Origin: Acinetobacter sp. WC-141
GTDB lineage: Bacteria; Pseudomonadota; Gammaproteobacteria; Pseudomonadales; Moraxellaceae
NCBI RefSeq assembly: GCF_000313935.1
Contig: NZ_AMSS01000043.1
Coordinates: 1-64,000 of the forward strand
Direction: 5' to 3'
DNA length: 64,000 nt
In this document: positions 30,158 through 39,918 of the stretch, piece after piece
Numbering within the stretch: position 1 is the first letter of the stretch
Layout of the letters: the number at the start of each line of letters is the position of its first letter
The notes under the pieces: model-generated
The model's database searches: none
What the model was told of the DNA's origin: nothing
The model's input: the letters and a program-made list of their open reading frames with translations, nothing else
Position numbers and translations under genes: made by a program

Positions 30158-31543
30158 TTGACAAATTTATCTGGGACTAAACCAACAGCTAAGCTTCAAA
30201 AGAATCTTGTGCTTTGGCATATTGTTATTATTGGTTTAGCTTACATTCAGCCATTAACGTTATTTGATACTTTTGGTTTAGTATCAGAGCGAAGTGGTGG
30301 TCATGTACCAACTTCCTACATTTTTGCATTAGTCGCAATTTTATTAACATCGATCAGTTATGGACATATGATTAAGCGCTACCCTTCTTCTGGGTCAGCT
30401 TATACGTATGCTCAAAAATCAATTCACCCTAATGTTGGCTTTATGGTGGGTTGGTCTTCTTGGTTAGACTATTTACTGTCACCGCTTGTTAATATTATCT
30501 TGGCAGATATTTACCTAAGAGCTCTTTTTCCAGAAGTAAATAACTGGTTATGGGTGATTGGTTTAACAACGCTTATGACTGTTATTAATTTATTTGGTGC
30601 ACGGTTCGTTGCACGTTTTAACAGTACGATTGTTATTATTCAGCTTGGCGTAATTTTTTATTTTGTTTATCAAGTATATATTTTACTTACTCAAGGTGTA
30701 TATGCAGATGGAACTTTAAATCCAGATAAAGCTGCATTGTGGTCACTCACTCCTTTTTGGAACGATATGACGTCTGTCAGTTCTTTAATTGCTGGCGCGA
30801 CCGTACTCTGCTTCTCTTTTACCGGTTTTGATGCTTTATCATCTCTTGCTGAAGAAACAAAAGATGCAGAAAAAACGCTACCAAAAGCTATTTTTTCGAC
30901 AGCATTACTTGCAGGTATTATTTTCATTGTAAGTACTTACTTCATCCAATTATATTTCCCAAGTAACCCAAATACTTACTTCAATCCTTTAGATGAATCA
31001 CAACCTGTGATGGTCGCTGCGATTGGTAGTTTGATGTTTAAAACTTTGGTTTTATATTTTGCTGTAGTCGCTGTGATGGCATCAGGTATTTCTGCCCATG
31101 CGGGTGTATCACGTTTAATGTATGTGATGGGACGCGATGGCGTTATCAACAAGAAATTATTTGGTCATATTAGTCCAAAATTGCATACTCCAACTTACAA
31201 CATTCTTATTGTTGGTGTAGTTGCTTTATCTGCTGGCTTTTTAGATCTTGAGCATATTGTTAACTTAATTAGTTTTGGTGCCTTAACTGCTTTTAGTTTC
31301 GTTAACTTCTCTGTGGTTTCTCGCTATGCTCTAAGAGATGGTAAGAATAAATCGCTTAAAGACATCATTAATTATATTGTTATACCAACGCTTGGTTTTG
31401 CCAGTGTGTTTATGATGTGGTTAGAGATTGATAAGCTTGCCTTACAAATTGGCTTAGCTTGGGCCGTGATTGGTGTAGGTTATCTTGCCTATAAAACCAA
31501 AGGCTTCAAATATAATGCTCCGCAACATAACGAGCATGAGTAA
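30158..31543 (+). CDS. APC-family amino acid/polyamine permease, PuuP-like
   Basis: A membrane transporter of 461 residues with about 12 helices. It closely resembles the E. coli putrescine importer PuuP: LWHIVIIGLAYIQPLTLFDTFG near the N-terminus, SGSAYTYAQKSIHPNVGFMVGW, CFSFTGFDALSSLAEET and SGISAHAGVSRLMYVMGRDGV. Putrescine or a related amine is the likely substrate, inferred from similarity. I prefer the TTG at 30158 (MTNLSGTKPT), because GAGGAT lies at the right distance; an ATG at 30143 in frame has no ribosome site. No other puu catabolic genes are adjacent. Confidence 0.88.
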   Translation: MTNLSGTKPTAKLQKNLVLWHIVIIGLAYIQPLTLFDTFGLVSERSGGHVPTSYIFALVAILLTSISYGHMIKRYPSSGSAYTYAQKSIHPNVGFMVGWSSWLDYLLSPLVNIILADIYLRALFPEVNNWLWVIGLTTLMTVINLFGARFVARFNSTIVIIQLGVIFYFVYQVYILLTQGVYADGTLNPDKAALWSLTPFWNDMTSVSSLIAGATVLCFSFTGFDALSSLAEETKDAEKTLPKAIFSTALLAGIIFIVSTYFIQLYFPSNPNTYFNPLDESQPVMVAAIGSLMFKTLVLYFAVVAVMASGISAHAGVSRLMYVMGRDGVINKKLFGHISPKLHTPTYNILIVGVVALSAGFLDLEHIVNLISFGALTAFSFVNFSVVSRYALRDGKNKSLKDIINYIVIPTLGFASVFMMWLEIDKLALQIGLAWAVIGVGYLAYKTKGFKYNAPQHNEHE

Positions 31544-31544
31544 T

Positions 31545-31571
31545 AAAAAAGGCGCTTTAAGCGCCTTTTTT
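31545..31571. terminator. Bidirectional terminator between permease and flavodoxin genes
   Basis: AAAAAAGGCGCTT and AAGCGCCTTTTTT form a long nearly perfect stem with T-runs in both directions, serving two convergent genes. Confidence 0.93.
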
Positions 31572-31580
31572 ATGGTCAAA

Positions 31581-32141
31581 TTAACCGTAAATCTTATTCA
31601 CAATACTTTGTACACGTTGAGCATAAACTTTTGCTGTTTCAAGATCACCTGTCGGTATTTCTTCTACACTTGCATCTGAAGGCGATTGAACTAAAAGCCC
31701 TACTGAACCACCCAAGTTATTTACATCTTCACGTGTTGCAGTTTTTGTATTCGCAGGTAATAAACCAAGACTTACCCAAATCCCACCATGCTGCGATGCT
31801 AAAGTTTGTAATTGAATAAGCGTTACTTGCTTATCCCCATTTAAGCTCGCGCTATTTGTGAAACCTGCAAATACTTTATCTTGCCAGCCACGCGTAAACC
31901 ACACTTTAGAAGTTGCATCAGCAAACTTTTTAAACTGCCAAGGCGCTGTACCCATATATGTTGGAGCACCAAAAACAATCCCCTTCGCATCATTTAATGT
32001 CTGCCAATCCTGTTCAGTAATATTACCTTCCTGGTCAATCTGGATGAGCTGAGCATTAATTTCGTTTGCAAAAGTTTCAGCCACTACTTTGGTGTGGCCA
32101 TAACCAGAGAAATATACAACCGCGATATTAGAGTTAGACAT
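31581..32141 (-). CDS. Flavodoxin family protein (WrbA-like)
   Basis: An FMN-binding flavodoxin fold of 186 residues with the phosphate loop YFSGYGHTKVVAE at 10-22 and the FGAPTYMGTAPWQFKKFAD segment at about 77-95. Proteins of this type are NAD(P)H:quinone reductases or related FMN oxidoreductases. It is divergent from an HxlR-type regulator, with an operator-like palindrome between them. This is the usual arrangement for quinone- or electrophile-responsive systems. Conversion of a quinone-like toxicant is a reasonable inference. Confidence 0.85.
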   Translation of the reverse strand: MSNSNIAVVYFSGYGHTKVVAETFANEINAQLIQIDQEGNITEQDWQTLNDAKGIVFGAPTYMGTAPWQFKKFADATSKVWFTRGWQDKVFAGFTNSASLNGDKQVTLIQLQTLASQHGGIWVSLGLLPANTKTATREDVNNLGGSVGLLVQSPSDASVEEIPTGDLETAKVYAQRVQSIVNKIYG

Positions 32142-32191
32142 GGGAGAGAACCTTTGTTTTATTAAATTCCACTTTATGATATATTTTAGAA

Positions 32192-32226
32192 ACTAGGTGT
32201 CAATTAGTTACTAGTTGGTAACTAGT
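32192..32226. promoter_or_regulatory. Operator-like palindrome between flavodoxin and HxlR genes
   Basis: AGTTAC (32206-32211) and GTAACT (32218-32223) form an inverted repeat with a six-base centre. The word ACTAG occurs three times in the same 35 bases (32192, 32210, 32221). It lies about 32 bases before the regulator start and about 50 before the flavodoxin start, where an HxlR dimer would be expected to bind. Confidence 0.6.
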
Positions 32227-32257
32227 GTATTTTTTCGAAAAATTATAGGTAAATGGT

Positions 32258-32638
32258 ATGAATGAATGTCTAAAATATAATATTTTTCAACAACATTGCC
32301 CTGCTCGTCTATTTTTTGAAAAAATTGCAGATAAATGGGTTTTATTAATTTTAAATGTTCTTGAAGAGGAAACTCAGCACTTCAATTTGCTCAAAAAGAA
32401 TATTCAAGGTATTTCCCCTAAAGTCTTATCACAGAAGCTAAAAATGCTGGAAAGAGACGGTTTCATTGAGCGAAAAATTCAAAATACATCCCCGATTCGT
32501 GTTGATTATTCACTCACTGCCTTAGGACAAAATGTAGCTGCGATGGCGTTCCAATTAAAGGAATGGGCCGAAACCAATATTGAACAGGTTTTAGCAGCTC
32601 AAATCGTTTATGATGAAAAGGTACTAGAACAAGCTTAA
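32258..32638 (+). CDS. HxlR-family winged-helix transcriptional regulator
   Basis: A 126-residue DNA-binding protein with the HxlR signature: an N-terminal Cys in HCPARLFFEKIADKWVLLIL (Cys about 14), then FNLLKKNIQGISPKVLSQKLKMLERDGFIER forming the winged helix, and YSLTALGQ. HxlR proteins such as YodB/QorR sense electrophiles through the N-terminal Cys. It is divergent from the flavodoxin gene and likely represses it. A terminator follows. Confidence 0.9.
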   Translation: MNECLKYNIFQQHCPARLFFEKIADKWVLLILNVLEEETQHFNLLKKNIQGISPKVLSQKLKMLERDGFIERKIQNTSPIRVDYSLTALGQNVAAMAFQLKEWAETNIEQVLAAQIVYDEKVLEQA

Positions 32639-32650
32639 GTAAATTAAAAA

Positions 32651-32678
32651 AATAAGGCCCTTACTGGCCTTATTTTTA
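32651..32678. terminator. Terminator between the HxlR and trmL genes
   Basis: AATAAGGCC and GGCCTTATT form a nine-base-pair stem around CTTACT, with T-rich flanks on both strands; the two genes are convergent. Confidence 0.85.
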
Positions 32679-32695
32679 TTTAGAAATTTAACAAC

Positions 32696-33169
32696 TTATC
32701 CCAAGTTTTTAAAACCTTGCTGACGCCATGCTTCATAAACAATAACGGCTGTTGCATTAGATAAATTTAAACTTCTTGAATTTTCTGCCATCGGCAAACG
32801 AATCCACTGTTCTTGTGGAAACATTAGACGAACATGCTCTGGTAAACCGCGCGTTTCAGGCCCCATCAATAAAGCTACAGGTCGATTTAAATCAACTGTA
32901 TGCGGAGTTGCAGAACCTTTAGTGGTGAGTGGAAAAACATGCTCAACGCCTTTGGCTTTTAGATCTGCAAGACACAGTTCAATGTTAGCCCAAATTTGCA
33001 TACGCGCCCATTCATGATAATCAAGGCCTGCTCTTTTGAGCTTTTTATCATCTAATTCAAAACCTAGAGGTTTGATTAAATGCAACTGTGCGCCCGTATT
33101 AGCACATAAACGAATGATATTGCCTGTATTGGCAGGAATTTCAGGCTCGTATAGGACAACATGAATCAC
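32696..33169 (-). CDS. trmL: tRNA (cytidine/uridine-2'-O-)-methyltransferase
   Basis: A SPOUT-class methyltransferase (157 residues) that 2'-O-methylates the wobble base C34/U34 of some leucine tRNAs using SAM. It matches TrmL along its length: [22 protein letters not shown] at the N-terminus, then [26 protein letters not shown] and the knot segment [22 protein letters not shown] chose the GTG at 33169, equivalent to the E. coli start; a TTG at 33193 in frame would add eight unrelated residues. Confidence 0.93.
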   Translation of the reverse strand: MIHVVLYEPEIPANTGNIIRLCANTGAQLHLIKPLGFELDDKKLKRAGLDYHEWARMQIWANIELCLADLKAKGVEHVFPLTTKGSATPHTVDLNRPVALLMGPETRGLPEHVRLMFPQEQWIRLPMAENSRSLNLSNATAVIVYEAWRQQGFKNLG

Positions 33170-33212
33170 AAATTTTCTCGACTTTAATAGCAAACAATAA
33201 GTTCAGATGAAC

Positions 33213-34586
33213 TTATTGCCATTTTAACTGTTCACGTAAACTTACCACTTCACCAATAATGGTTAAAGTCGGCGCTACGATATGATGTTCAGACACCTTA
33301 GTTGCAATATCAGCTAATGTTCCAACAATAACTTTTTGCTCTGGTGTAGTTCCTTTAGAGATTAAAGCAACTGGCATATCAGCGCGTTGTCCATGAGCAA
33401 TAAGTTGCTCACAAATGCGTTCCAAGCCAACTAATCCCATATATAAAACTAAAGTTTGATTTTCATAAACCAGTTCATTCCAAGGGAGCTCAGGTGAACC
33501 TTCCTTTAAATGCCCAGTTAAGAAACGAACACTTTGTGCATAATCACGATGTGTTAGCGGAATACCCGCATAAGCTGAACAGCCTGATGCTGCGGTTATA
33601 CCCGGCACAACTTGAAAAGTGACATTTGCCTCAACTAACTCTTGAATTTCTTCACCACCACGCCCAAAGATAAACGGATCACCACCTTTTAGACGGCAGA
33701 CACGCTTGCCCTTTTGAGCATATTCAACCAGTAAAGCATTGATCCCATCTTGTGGAACAGAGTGATTTGAACGGGCTTTACCTACATAAATTTTGGTCGC
33801 ATCACGCCGACAAAGCTCTAAGATCGGTGCAGACACCAAACGATCATAAATCACAACGTCGGCTTGCTGCATAAGACGCAATGCTTTTAATGTCAGTAGT
33901 TCAGGATCACCTGGTCCAGCACCTACCAAATAAACTTCACCTTTGGGTGCCGTCCATTCTGTTAAGGCTTGCTGAATCAAATCATTTGCTACATCCAGAT
34001 TGTCATTAAAGACTTGTTCTTTTAATGGACTGGCATATAAGTTTTCCCAAAAGATTCGACGCTCGTCTGGGTTAATAATTTTTTCTTTTACTTGCTTACG
34101 CCATTGGCCTGAAAATTCAGCCAACTTACCCATACCGTGCGGGACAATCGTTTCTATTTGAGTACGAAGTTGTCTGGATAAAACTGGTGATGCGCCATTT
34201 GAGGCAACAGAAATGATCAATGGAGAACGGTCAATAATCGCTGGAACCATAAAACGGCAGTGTGGAATATCATCTACACTATTTACCAGTAAATTACGCG
34301 CTTCACATTGCTCAAAAACAGCTTTGTTGACCTGTGCATCGTTGGTTGCCGCAATGACTAATCTATAAGGTGTATCTAAAAAATTTTCGGCAAAGGTCTC
34401 GGCAAAATACTGCCCTCCAGTCGCCTGAACCAACTCTAAAAGTTGATCTTCAATTGCTGGAGCAATAATATCAATTACTGCCCCTGCTTTGGCTAATAGA
34501 TTTGCTTTGCGCAGCGCAATATGCCCACCACCCACAATCAGACAACGTTGCTTTTGCAACTTTAAAGAGATTGGAAAAATATCCAC
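33213..34586 (-). CDS. cysG: Siroheme synthase (multifunctional)
   Basis: CysG (457 residues) makes siroheme, the cofactor of sulfite and nitrite reductases, from uroporphyrinogen III. The N-terminal half is the precorrin-2 dehydrogenase/ferrochelatase part with the NAD-binding motif IVGGGHIALRKANLL at about 17-31. The C-terminal half (from about 216) is the SAM uroporphyrinogen methyltransferase with VYLVGAGPGDPELLTLKAL, GRGGEEI and GITAASGCSAYAGIPLTHR. The upstream serS gene is on the same strand, 67 bases away. Confidence 0.96.
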   Translation of the reverse strand: MDIFPISLKLQKQRCLIVGGGHIALRKANLLAKAGAVIDIIAPAIEDQLLELVQATGGQYFAETFAENFLDTPYRLVIAATNDAQVNKAVFEQCEARNLLVNSVDDIPHCRFMVPAIIDRSPLIISVASNGASPVLSRQLRTQIETIVPHGMGKLAEFSGQWRKQVKEKIINPDERRIFWENLYASPLKEQVFNDNLDVANDLIQQALTEWTAPKGEVYLVGAGPGDPELLTLKALRLMQQADVVIYDRLVSAPILELCRRDATKIYVGKARSNHSVPQDGINALLVEYAQKGKRVCRLKGGDPFIFGRGGEEIQELVEANVTFQVVPGITAASGCSAYAGIPLTHRDYAQSVRFLTGHLKEGSPELPWNELVYENQTLVLYMGLVGLERICEQLIAHGQRADMPVALISKGTTPEQKVIVGTLADIATKVSEHHIVAPTLTIIGEVVSLREQLKWQ

Positions 34587-34653
34587 CTTAAGCCTCTACA
34601 TTAATCATCTGATTTTGGTTAAGCAAAAACCGTGCACAATTTAGATGCAAAGC

Positions 34654-35931
<1,278 letters not shown>

Positions 35932-36043
35932 TCATAATATGGGTAAAAAACTGGCTATAGTGTAAGGCCTTAACACTAAAAAATATAGTGATCATCTTCA
36001 TAACGAATAGCTTTCACACAATTGTTAGAATAGATCACCTATT

Positions 36044-36844
36044 TTATAAGTTATAGTTTGGCACACTTGGCAAATACTCAGATTTAATGAACTTAGCTGC
36101 CTCAGAATATGGCAATGTTAATTCAGTCATCCCTTCTGCATAAGAAGCCAACTCGTAAATTGGGTAAACAAAAACAACCCCATTTGCGCCATAGTAGAAA
36201 TTATCGCTGAGTTGCAGTTTTTCACGGCTGATATTGTGCTCTTGAAGCCAATTTGTATTCGCATCAAAAAGTGCATCGACTAACTGTTTTTCGACATCTG
36301 GCTGAATCAGTTCAGCAACAGTAATGTGTTTTTTATTTAATAAATCAAAATTCACAAATTCTTGATGAGACATACCGTGTGCTGCGCCAGCAGAGTACGA
36401 ATAAGTCTGGAATGCAAAGGTTGCAAGATTATAATTTTGCCCTAAATAGCGAACATAAATTGCACTTTGACTTGAACGCGGTTCACCCTCAGGTACATCA
36501 ACCGGCTGATCAGCTAAATTTGCAAAAGCATTCGGATCTGCTTTCTTTATACGATTGGTAAAGTAATCATTAATCCACTTTTGATTGGTTTGTACTGTTT
36601 GAAAGTCATACTCAGTACAACCATCTTCTAAACAAACTTTTGTTTTCGGCAATTTTACTGGGATTACTTTTGCCTGAATTACAGGAACACCAGCCTCTTT
36701 AGTTTCTTTAACTTTTGCAGTCGAAGCCGCCGGCTCTTCTTTAGCTGCCGACTTTGGTTGGCAACCACTCACAATTGCCATTGCCGCTATTAATGGAAGA
36801 ATACAAATAATTTTTTTATCGTAAAGTCGCATAATAATCCCCAT
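36044..36844 (-). CDS. DUF3298 (RsiV-like) lipoprotein
   Basis: A protein of about 266 residues with a type II signal peptide ending in the lipobox VSGC (about residue 28), a short Ala/Lys/Glu linker, then a domain with YSAGAAHGMSHQEFVNFDLLNKKHIT. That is the DUF3298/RsiV C-terminal fold also found in anti-sigma and lysozyme-binding proteins. It is probably anchored in the envelope facing the periplasm. Starts at 36844 and 36832 both have ribosome sites; I list the first. Function unknown. It lies between serS and lolA on the same strand. Confidence 0.8.
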   Translation of the reverse strand: MGIIMRLYDKKIICILPLIAAMAIVSGCQPKSAAKEEPAASTAKVKETKEAGVPVIQAKVIPVKLPKTKVCLEDGCTEYDFQTVQTNQKWINDYFTNRIKKADPNAFANLADQPVDVPEGEPRSSQSAIYVRYLGQNYNLATFAFQTYSYSAGAAHGMSHQEFVNFDLLNKKHITVAELIQPDVEKQLVDALFDANTNWLQEHNISREKLQLSDNFYYGANGVVFVYPIYELASYAEGMTELTLPYSEAAKFIKSEYLPSVPNYNL

Positions 36845-36916
36845 GAATTTACCTCTATCACTATACAAAGCGTAAGAATAAGACGGGGTTAAAAAATGTA
36901 TCTATTTCTCTTATAT

Positions 36917-36947
36917 AAAAAAAGCTACCGTGAAAGGTAGCTTTTTT
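36917..36947 (-). terminator. Terminator after lolA
   Basis: AAAAAAGCTACC and GGTAGCTTTTTT form a 12-base-pair stem with a six-base loop. It is symmetrical but placed directly after lolA. Confidence 0.9.
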
Positions 36948-36959
36948 GAGAAGGATTAA

Positions 36960-37655
36960 TTATTGGTCAATAACATCTGTGCCTTTTGGTGGCGTAAAGT
37001 TAAAGACTGATGCTGGAATTGAAGCATTTACTTTCACGTTATTAAAGCGCACATAGGTGGTCTGACCCAATGAGTCTTGTAACACCATAAGCGTAGGGGC
37101 TTTATTTGCTCCAAAACTAATGGTTAAACTTTGGAAAGCACCATCTTCTTTTTTAGGAAATAATGTGAAATAGAGCTTTGATTTATCGGGTTGCGTTACA
37201 CGATAAGACTTCATAATTTGATTGGTGTTACCAGAGAGCAATAGCGCTGGTGTATCTGCAACCTGATCATCTAAGCTTTGGCGAACCGCTTGTTGTAAAT
37301 CTGGATCATAAATCCAAACTGTTTTCCCGCTCGTTACAATTGTTTGTTTAGACGGACTTACTGTTTCCCAGTAAAATTTCCCCGGACGTTCAACTTTCAT
37401 TGAGCCTTTAAATGTCTGGTTCATATGCTGAGCACTTAAACTCTTTTTCTGTGCCACAGTTTTTGTATTGGCTTTAGTTGTTTGTTCAAAATCGGCAGTC
37501 AAACGCTGTAATCCTGATAACTGATTAACCAGGTTCCCAATCGCCTGTTGCTCCGGTGCTGCTACAGGCGCAGCAAACACTGTAGTACTCATTACAGGAG
37601 CAAGCACTGACGCGCTGAGTGTAATAGCACACATAGTTTTACGAAGCATATTCAT
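36960..37655 (-). CDS. lolA: Outer-membrane lipoprotein carrier protein
   Basis: LolA (231 residues) carries lipoproteins from the LolCDE exporter across the periplasm to LolB. It has an N-terminal Sec signal peptide (cleavage probably after VFAA near residue 29). The LolA fold follows, with LQRLTADFEQTT, KVERPGKFYWETVSPSKQTIV and IYDPDLQQAVRQSL. The start ATG at 37655 has AAGGTGA at good spacing. It would handle lipoproteins such as AdeK and the DUF3298 protein; that link is an inference. Confidence 0.94.
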   Translation of the reverse strand: MNMLRKTMCAITLSASVLAPVMSTTVFAAPVAAPEQQAIGNLVNQLSGLQRLTADFEQTTKANTKTVAQKKSLSAQHMNQTFKGSMKVERPGKFYWETVSPSKQTIVTSGKTVWIYDPDLQQAVRQSLDDQVADTPALLLSGNTNQIMKSYRVTQPDKSKLYFTLFPKKEDGAFQSLTISFGANKAPTLMVLQDSLGQTTYVRFNNVKVNASIPASVFNFTPPKGTDVIDQ

Positions 37656-37853
37656 GTCATCACCTTTTTAGTTGCTGTAAGACAACTTGCCATCTTTCAA
37701 AGTTATGAAACTTAGCAAGCTCTTAATTCAAGACTCATATTAACCGACAAACTCTGTGCTAATCATTGAGAAAATAAGATATTTTGTTATGTTATTCATG
37801 TTGTTTGTAGAATTTCATTCATCATGATGAAGATAGACCAGATTAGATTCCAT

Positions 37854-37884
37854 AAAAAAAGCCCACAAAATGTGGGCTTTTTTT
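37854..37884 (-). terminator. Terminator of the rplU-rpmA operon
   Basis: On the minus strand AAAAAAAGCCCACA and TGTGGGCTTTTTTT form a 14-base-pair stem with a three-base loop, just after the rpmA stop. Confidence 0.95.
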
Positions 37885-37895
37885 GAAGCTAAAAC

Positions 37896-38153
37896 TTATA
37901 CAGTTTCAACTTTTACGTAGCGACGGCCAAACTGACCTTTCACTTCGAATTTTACTACGCCGTCAGCAGTAGCAAATAAAGTATGGTCACGGCCCATACC
38001 AACATTTGCACCAGCGTGGAACTCAGTACCACGTTGACGAACGATGATGTTACCAGCAGTTACAGCTTGACCGCCGTAAACTTTAACACCTAACATTTTT
38101 GGGTTTGAATCACGACCGTTCTTCGTCGATCCACCGGCTTTTTTAGTTGCCAT
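37896..38153 (-). CDS. rpmA: 50S ribosomal protein L27
   Basis: L27 (85 residues) lies near the peptidyl-transferase centre. The conserved N-terminus [19 protein letters not shown] and the [23 protein letters not shown] core are present. It follows rplU by 18 bases, as in most bacteria. Confidence 0.99.
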   Translation of the reverse strand: MATKKAGGSTKNGRDSNPKMLGVKVYGGQAVTAGNIIVRQRGTEFHAGANVGMGRDHTLFATADGVVKFEVKGQFGRRYVKVETV

Positions 38154-38171
38154 GTCTCTTACTCCTCGTGA

Positions 38172-38483
38172 TTAGCCTGAAATACCAGTAATTTTCAACT
38201 CAGTGAACCATTGACGGTGACCTTGTTGTTTACGGTAGTGTTTACGACGACGCATTTTGATAATACGGATTTTGTCGTGACGACCATGGCCAACCACTTC
38301 TGCAGTTACTTTAGCGCCAGCTACAACTGGAGCACCGATTTGAATGCTGTCACCGTTTACAACCATTAATACATCATCAAATGTAATAGTCGCGCCAGAT
38401 TCAGCTTTCAATAATTCAACTTTAAGGGTTTCACCCTCAACTACACGGTGCTGTTTACCACCGCTTTGGATTACTGCGTACAT
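38172..38483 (-). CDS. rplU: 50S ribosomal protein L21
   Basis: L21 (103 residues, the same length as in E. coli) starts [14 protein letters not shown] and has the basic [16 protein letters not shown] segment that contacts 23S rRNA. The chosen ATG at 38483 has GGAGT upstream; a frame extension to 38495 is not conserved. It is the first gene of rplU-rpmA with an identifiable promoter near 38572-38600. Confidence 0.98.
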   Translation of the reverse strand: MYAVIQSGGKQHRVVEGETLKVELLKAESGATITFDDVLMVVNGDSIQIGAPVVAGAKVTAEVVGHGRHDKIRIIKMRRRKHYRKQQGHRQWFTELKITGISG

Positions 38484-38926
38484 AATGTACTCCAATTAGC
38501 CCGTGTCGTCGTGCCGATAAGGGATATATCGATCTTAAAACGATCGCCACTGGGGTTATATAAGGCGACATATTTTAAGTGAAATTTGATCAAACGACAA
38601 GTATTTTCTATTTATCAGTGACGTCTATTCCCCTATTTTTACAAAATCAACAGACACCTTAGATTGGAAATTAGCAGTTTTCATTGATTCTGAATGAAAA
38701 TTAAAATACAGTTCCAGACACAAATTGCGACAAGAACAAGTTGTATTAATGCTGATGTCATTAAATTTATTGTTTTGCCGGAAATATCATGTTTTGCTTA
38801 AATAAAAAACAAAGAACGCTAAAAGACAATAGAAATGATTAATATCAGCCACTTGTTAACCTGTGCAACACATCTTTAGTTGATACACTAACGCCACTTA
38901 TCTACCAATACGGGGTTTTTCTTCAT
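38484..38926. other. Divergent intergenic region between rplU and the prenyl synthase gene
   Basis: This stretch has no gene. It contains the rplU promoter and a leader of about 80 bases. The leader holds a CGATC/GATCG hairpin (38530-38546) on the rplU side. The side facing the prenyl synthase (38601-38926) is AT-rich with no convincing promoter. Confidence 0.5.
38572..38600 (-). promoter_or_regulatory. Probable sigma-70 promoter of rplU-rpmA
   Basis: On the minus strand TTGTCG (38595-38600) and TAAAAT (38572-38577) are separated by exactly 17 bases, matching the -35 and -10 boxes at four and five of six positions. Confidence 0.55.
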
Positions 38927-39904
38927 ATGGTCATCGATTTCAAGCAAGATATTCTTGCGCCTGTTGCCTCAGACTTTGCTGCGATGGATCACTTGATTAA
39001 TGAAGGAATTAGCTCAAAAGTCGGTTTAGTCATGTCTGTCAGCAAACATGTTGTTGAGGCTGGCGGAAAACGTATGCGCCCAATCATGTGTTTACTCGCA
39101 GCTCGCGCATGTGGTTTAGAAAACATGGCAAACGCACAGCGTCTGGCCGCAATCATTGAAATGTTGCATACCGCGACATTAGTCCATGATGATGTAGTAG
39201 ATGAATCCGGGCTTCGTCGTGGTCGACCTACAGCAAATGCGACATGGAACAATCAGACAGCTGTACTAGTCGGGGATTTCCTCATTGCACGTGCTTTTGA
39301 TTTATTGGTCGATTTAAACAACATCACTTTATTGAAAGACTTTTCAACAGGTACATGTGAAATTGCTGAAGGTGAAGTACTACAACTTCAATCGCAACAT
39401 CAACCTGATACAACAGAAGAAACTTATTTAAAAATTATTCACGGTAAAACGTCTCGCCTATTTGAGTTGGCTACAGAAGGCGCTGCTATTCTGGCTGGAC
39501 AAGAAGCATACCGTGAACCATTAAGATTGTTTGCCGGTCATTTTGGTAATGCATTCCAAATTATTGATGATATTTTAGACTACACTTCAGATGCTGAAAC
39601 ATTAGGTAAAAATATCGGTGATGATTTAATGGAAGGTAAGCCAACTTTACCGTTAATTTCTGCATTAGCACACTCAACAGGTGAAGAACATGCGATTATT
39701 CGTCGCAGTATTGCAACTGGTGGAGTGGACCAATTATCTCAGGTCATCGAAATTGTACAAAAGTCTGGTGCTTTAGATTATTGCCACCAACGTGCCCAAG
39801 AAGAAACAGAAGCAGCACTGCAAGCTTTATCAAACTTACCCGATACACCCTATCGTCAGGCTTTGATTAACTTAACTCAGCTTGCGTTACATCGAATACA
39901 ATAG
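38927..39904 (+). CDS. ispB: Polyprenyl (octaprenyl-type) diphosphate synthase
   Basis: A trans-prenyltransferase (325 residues) that makes the side chain of ubiquinone from farnesyl diphosphate and isopentenyl diphosphate. Both Asp-rich motifs are present: LVHDDVVDESGLRRGRPT and FQIIDDILDYTSD, with GGKRMRP near residue 43. In Acinetobacter the product is probably a C45 chain (Q-9), so the octaprenyl name is by homology. Its position opposite rplU-rpmA matches E. coli. Confidence 0.94.
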   Translation: MVIDFKQDILAPVASDFAAMDHLINEGISSKVGLVMSVSKHVVEAGGKRMRPIMCLLAARACGLENMANAQRLAAIIEMLHTATLVHDDVVDESGLRRGRPTANATWNNQTAVLVGDFLIARAFDLLVDLNNITLLKDFSTGTCEIAEGEVLQLQSQHQPDTTEETYLKIIHGKTSRLFELATEGAAILAGQEAYREPLRLFAGHFGNAFQIIDDILDYTSDAETLGKNIGDDLMEGKPTLPLISALAHSTGEEHAIIRRSIATGGVDQLSQVIEIVQKSGALDYCHQRAQEETEAALQALSNLPDTPYRQALINLTQLALHRIQ

Positions 39905-39918
39905 ATATTATTTTGCCT

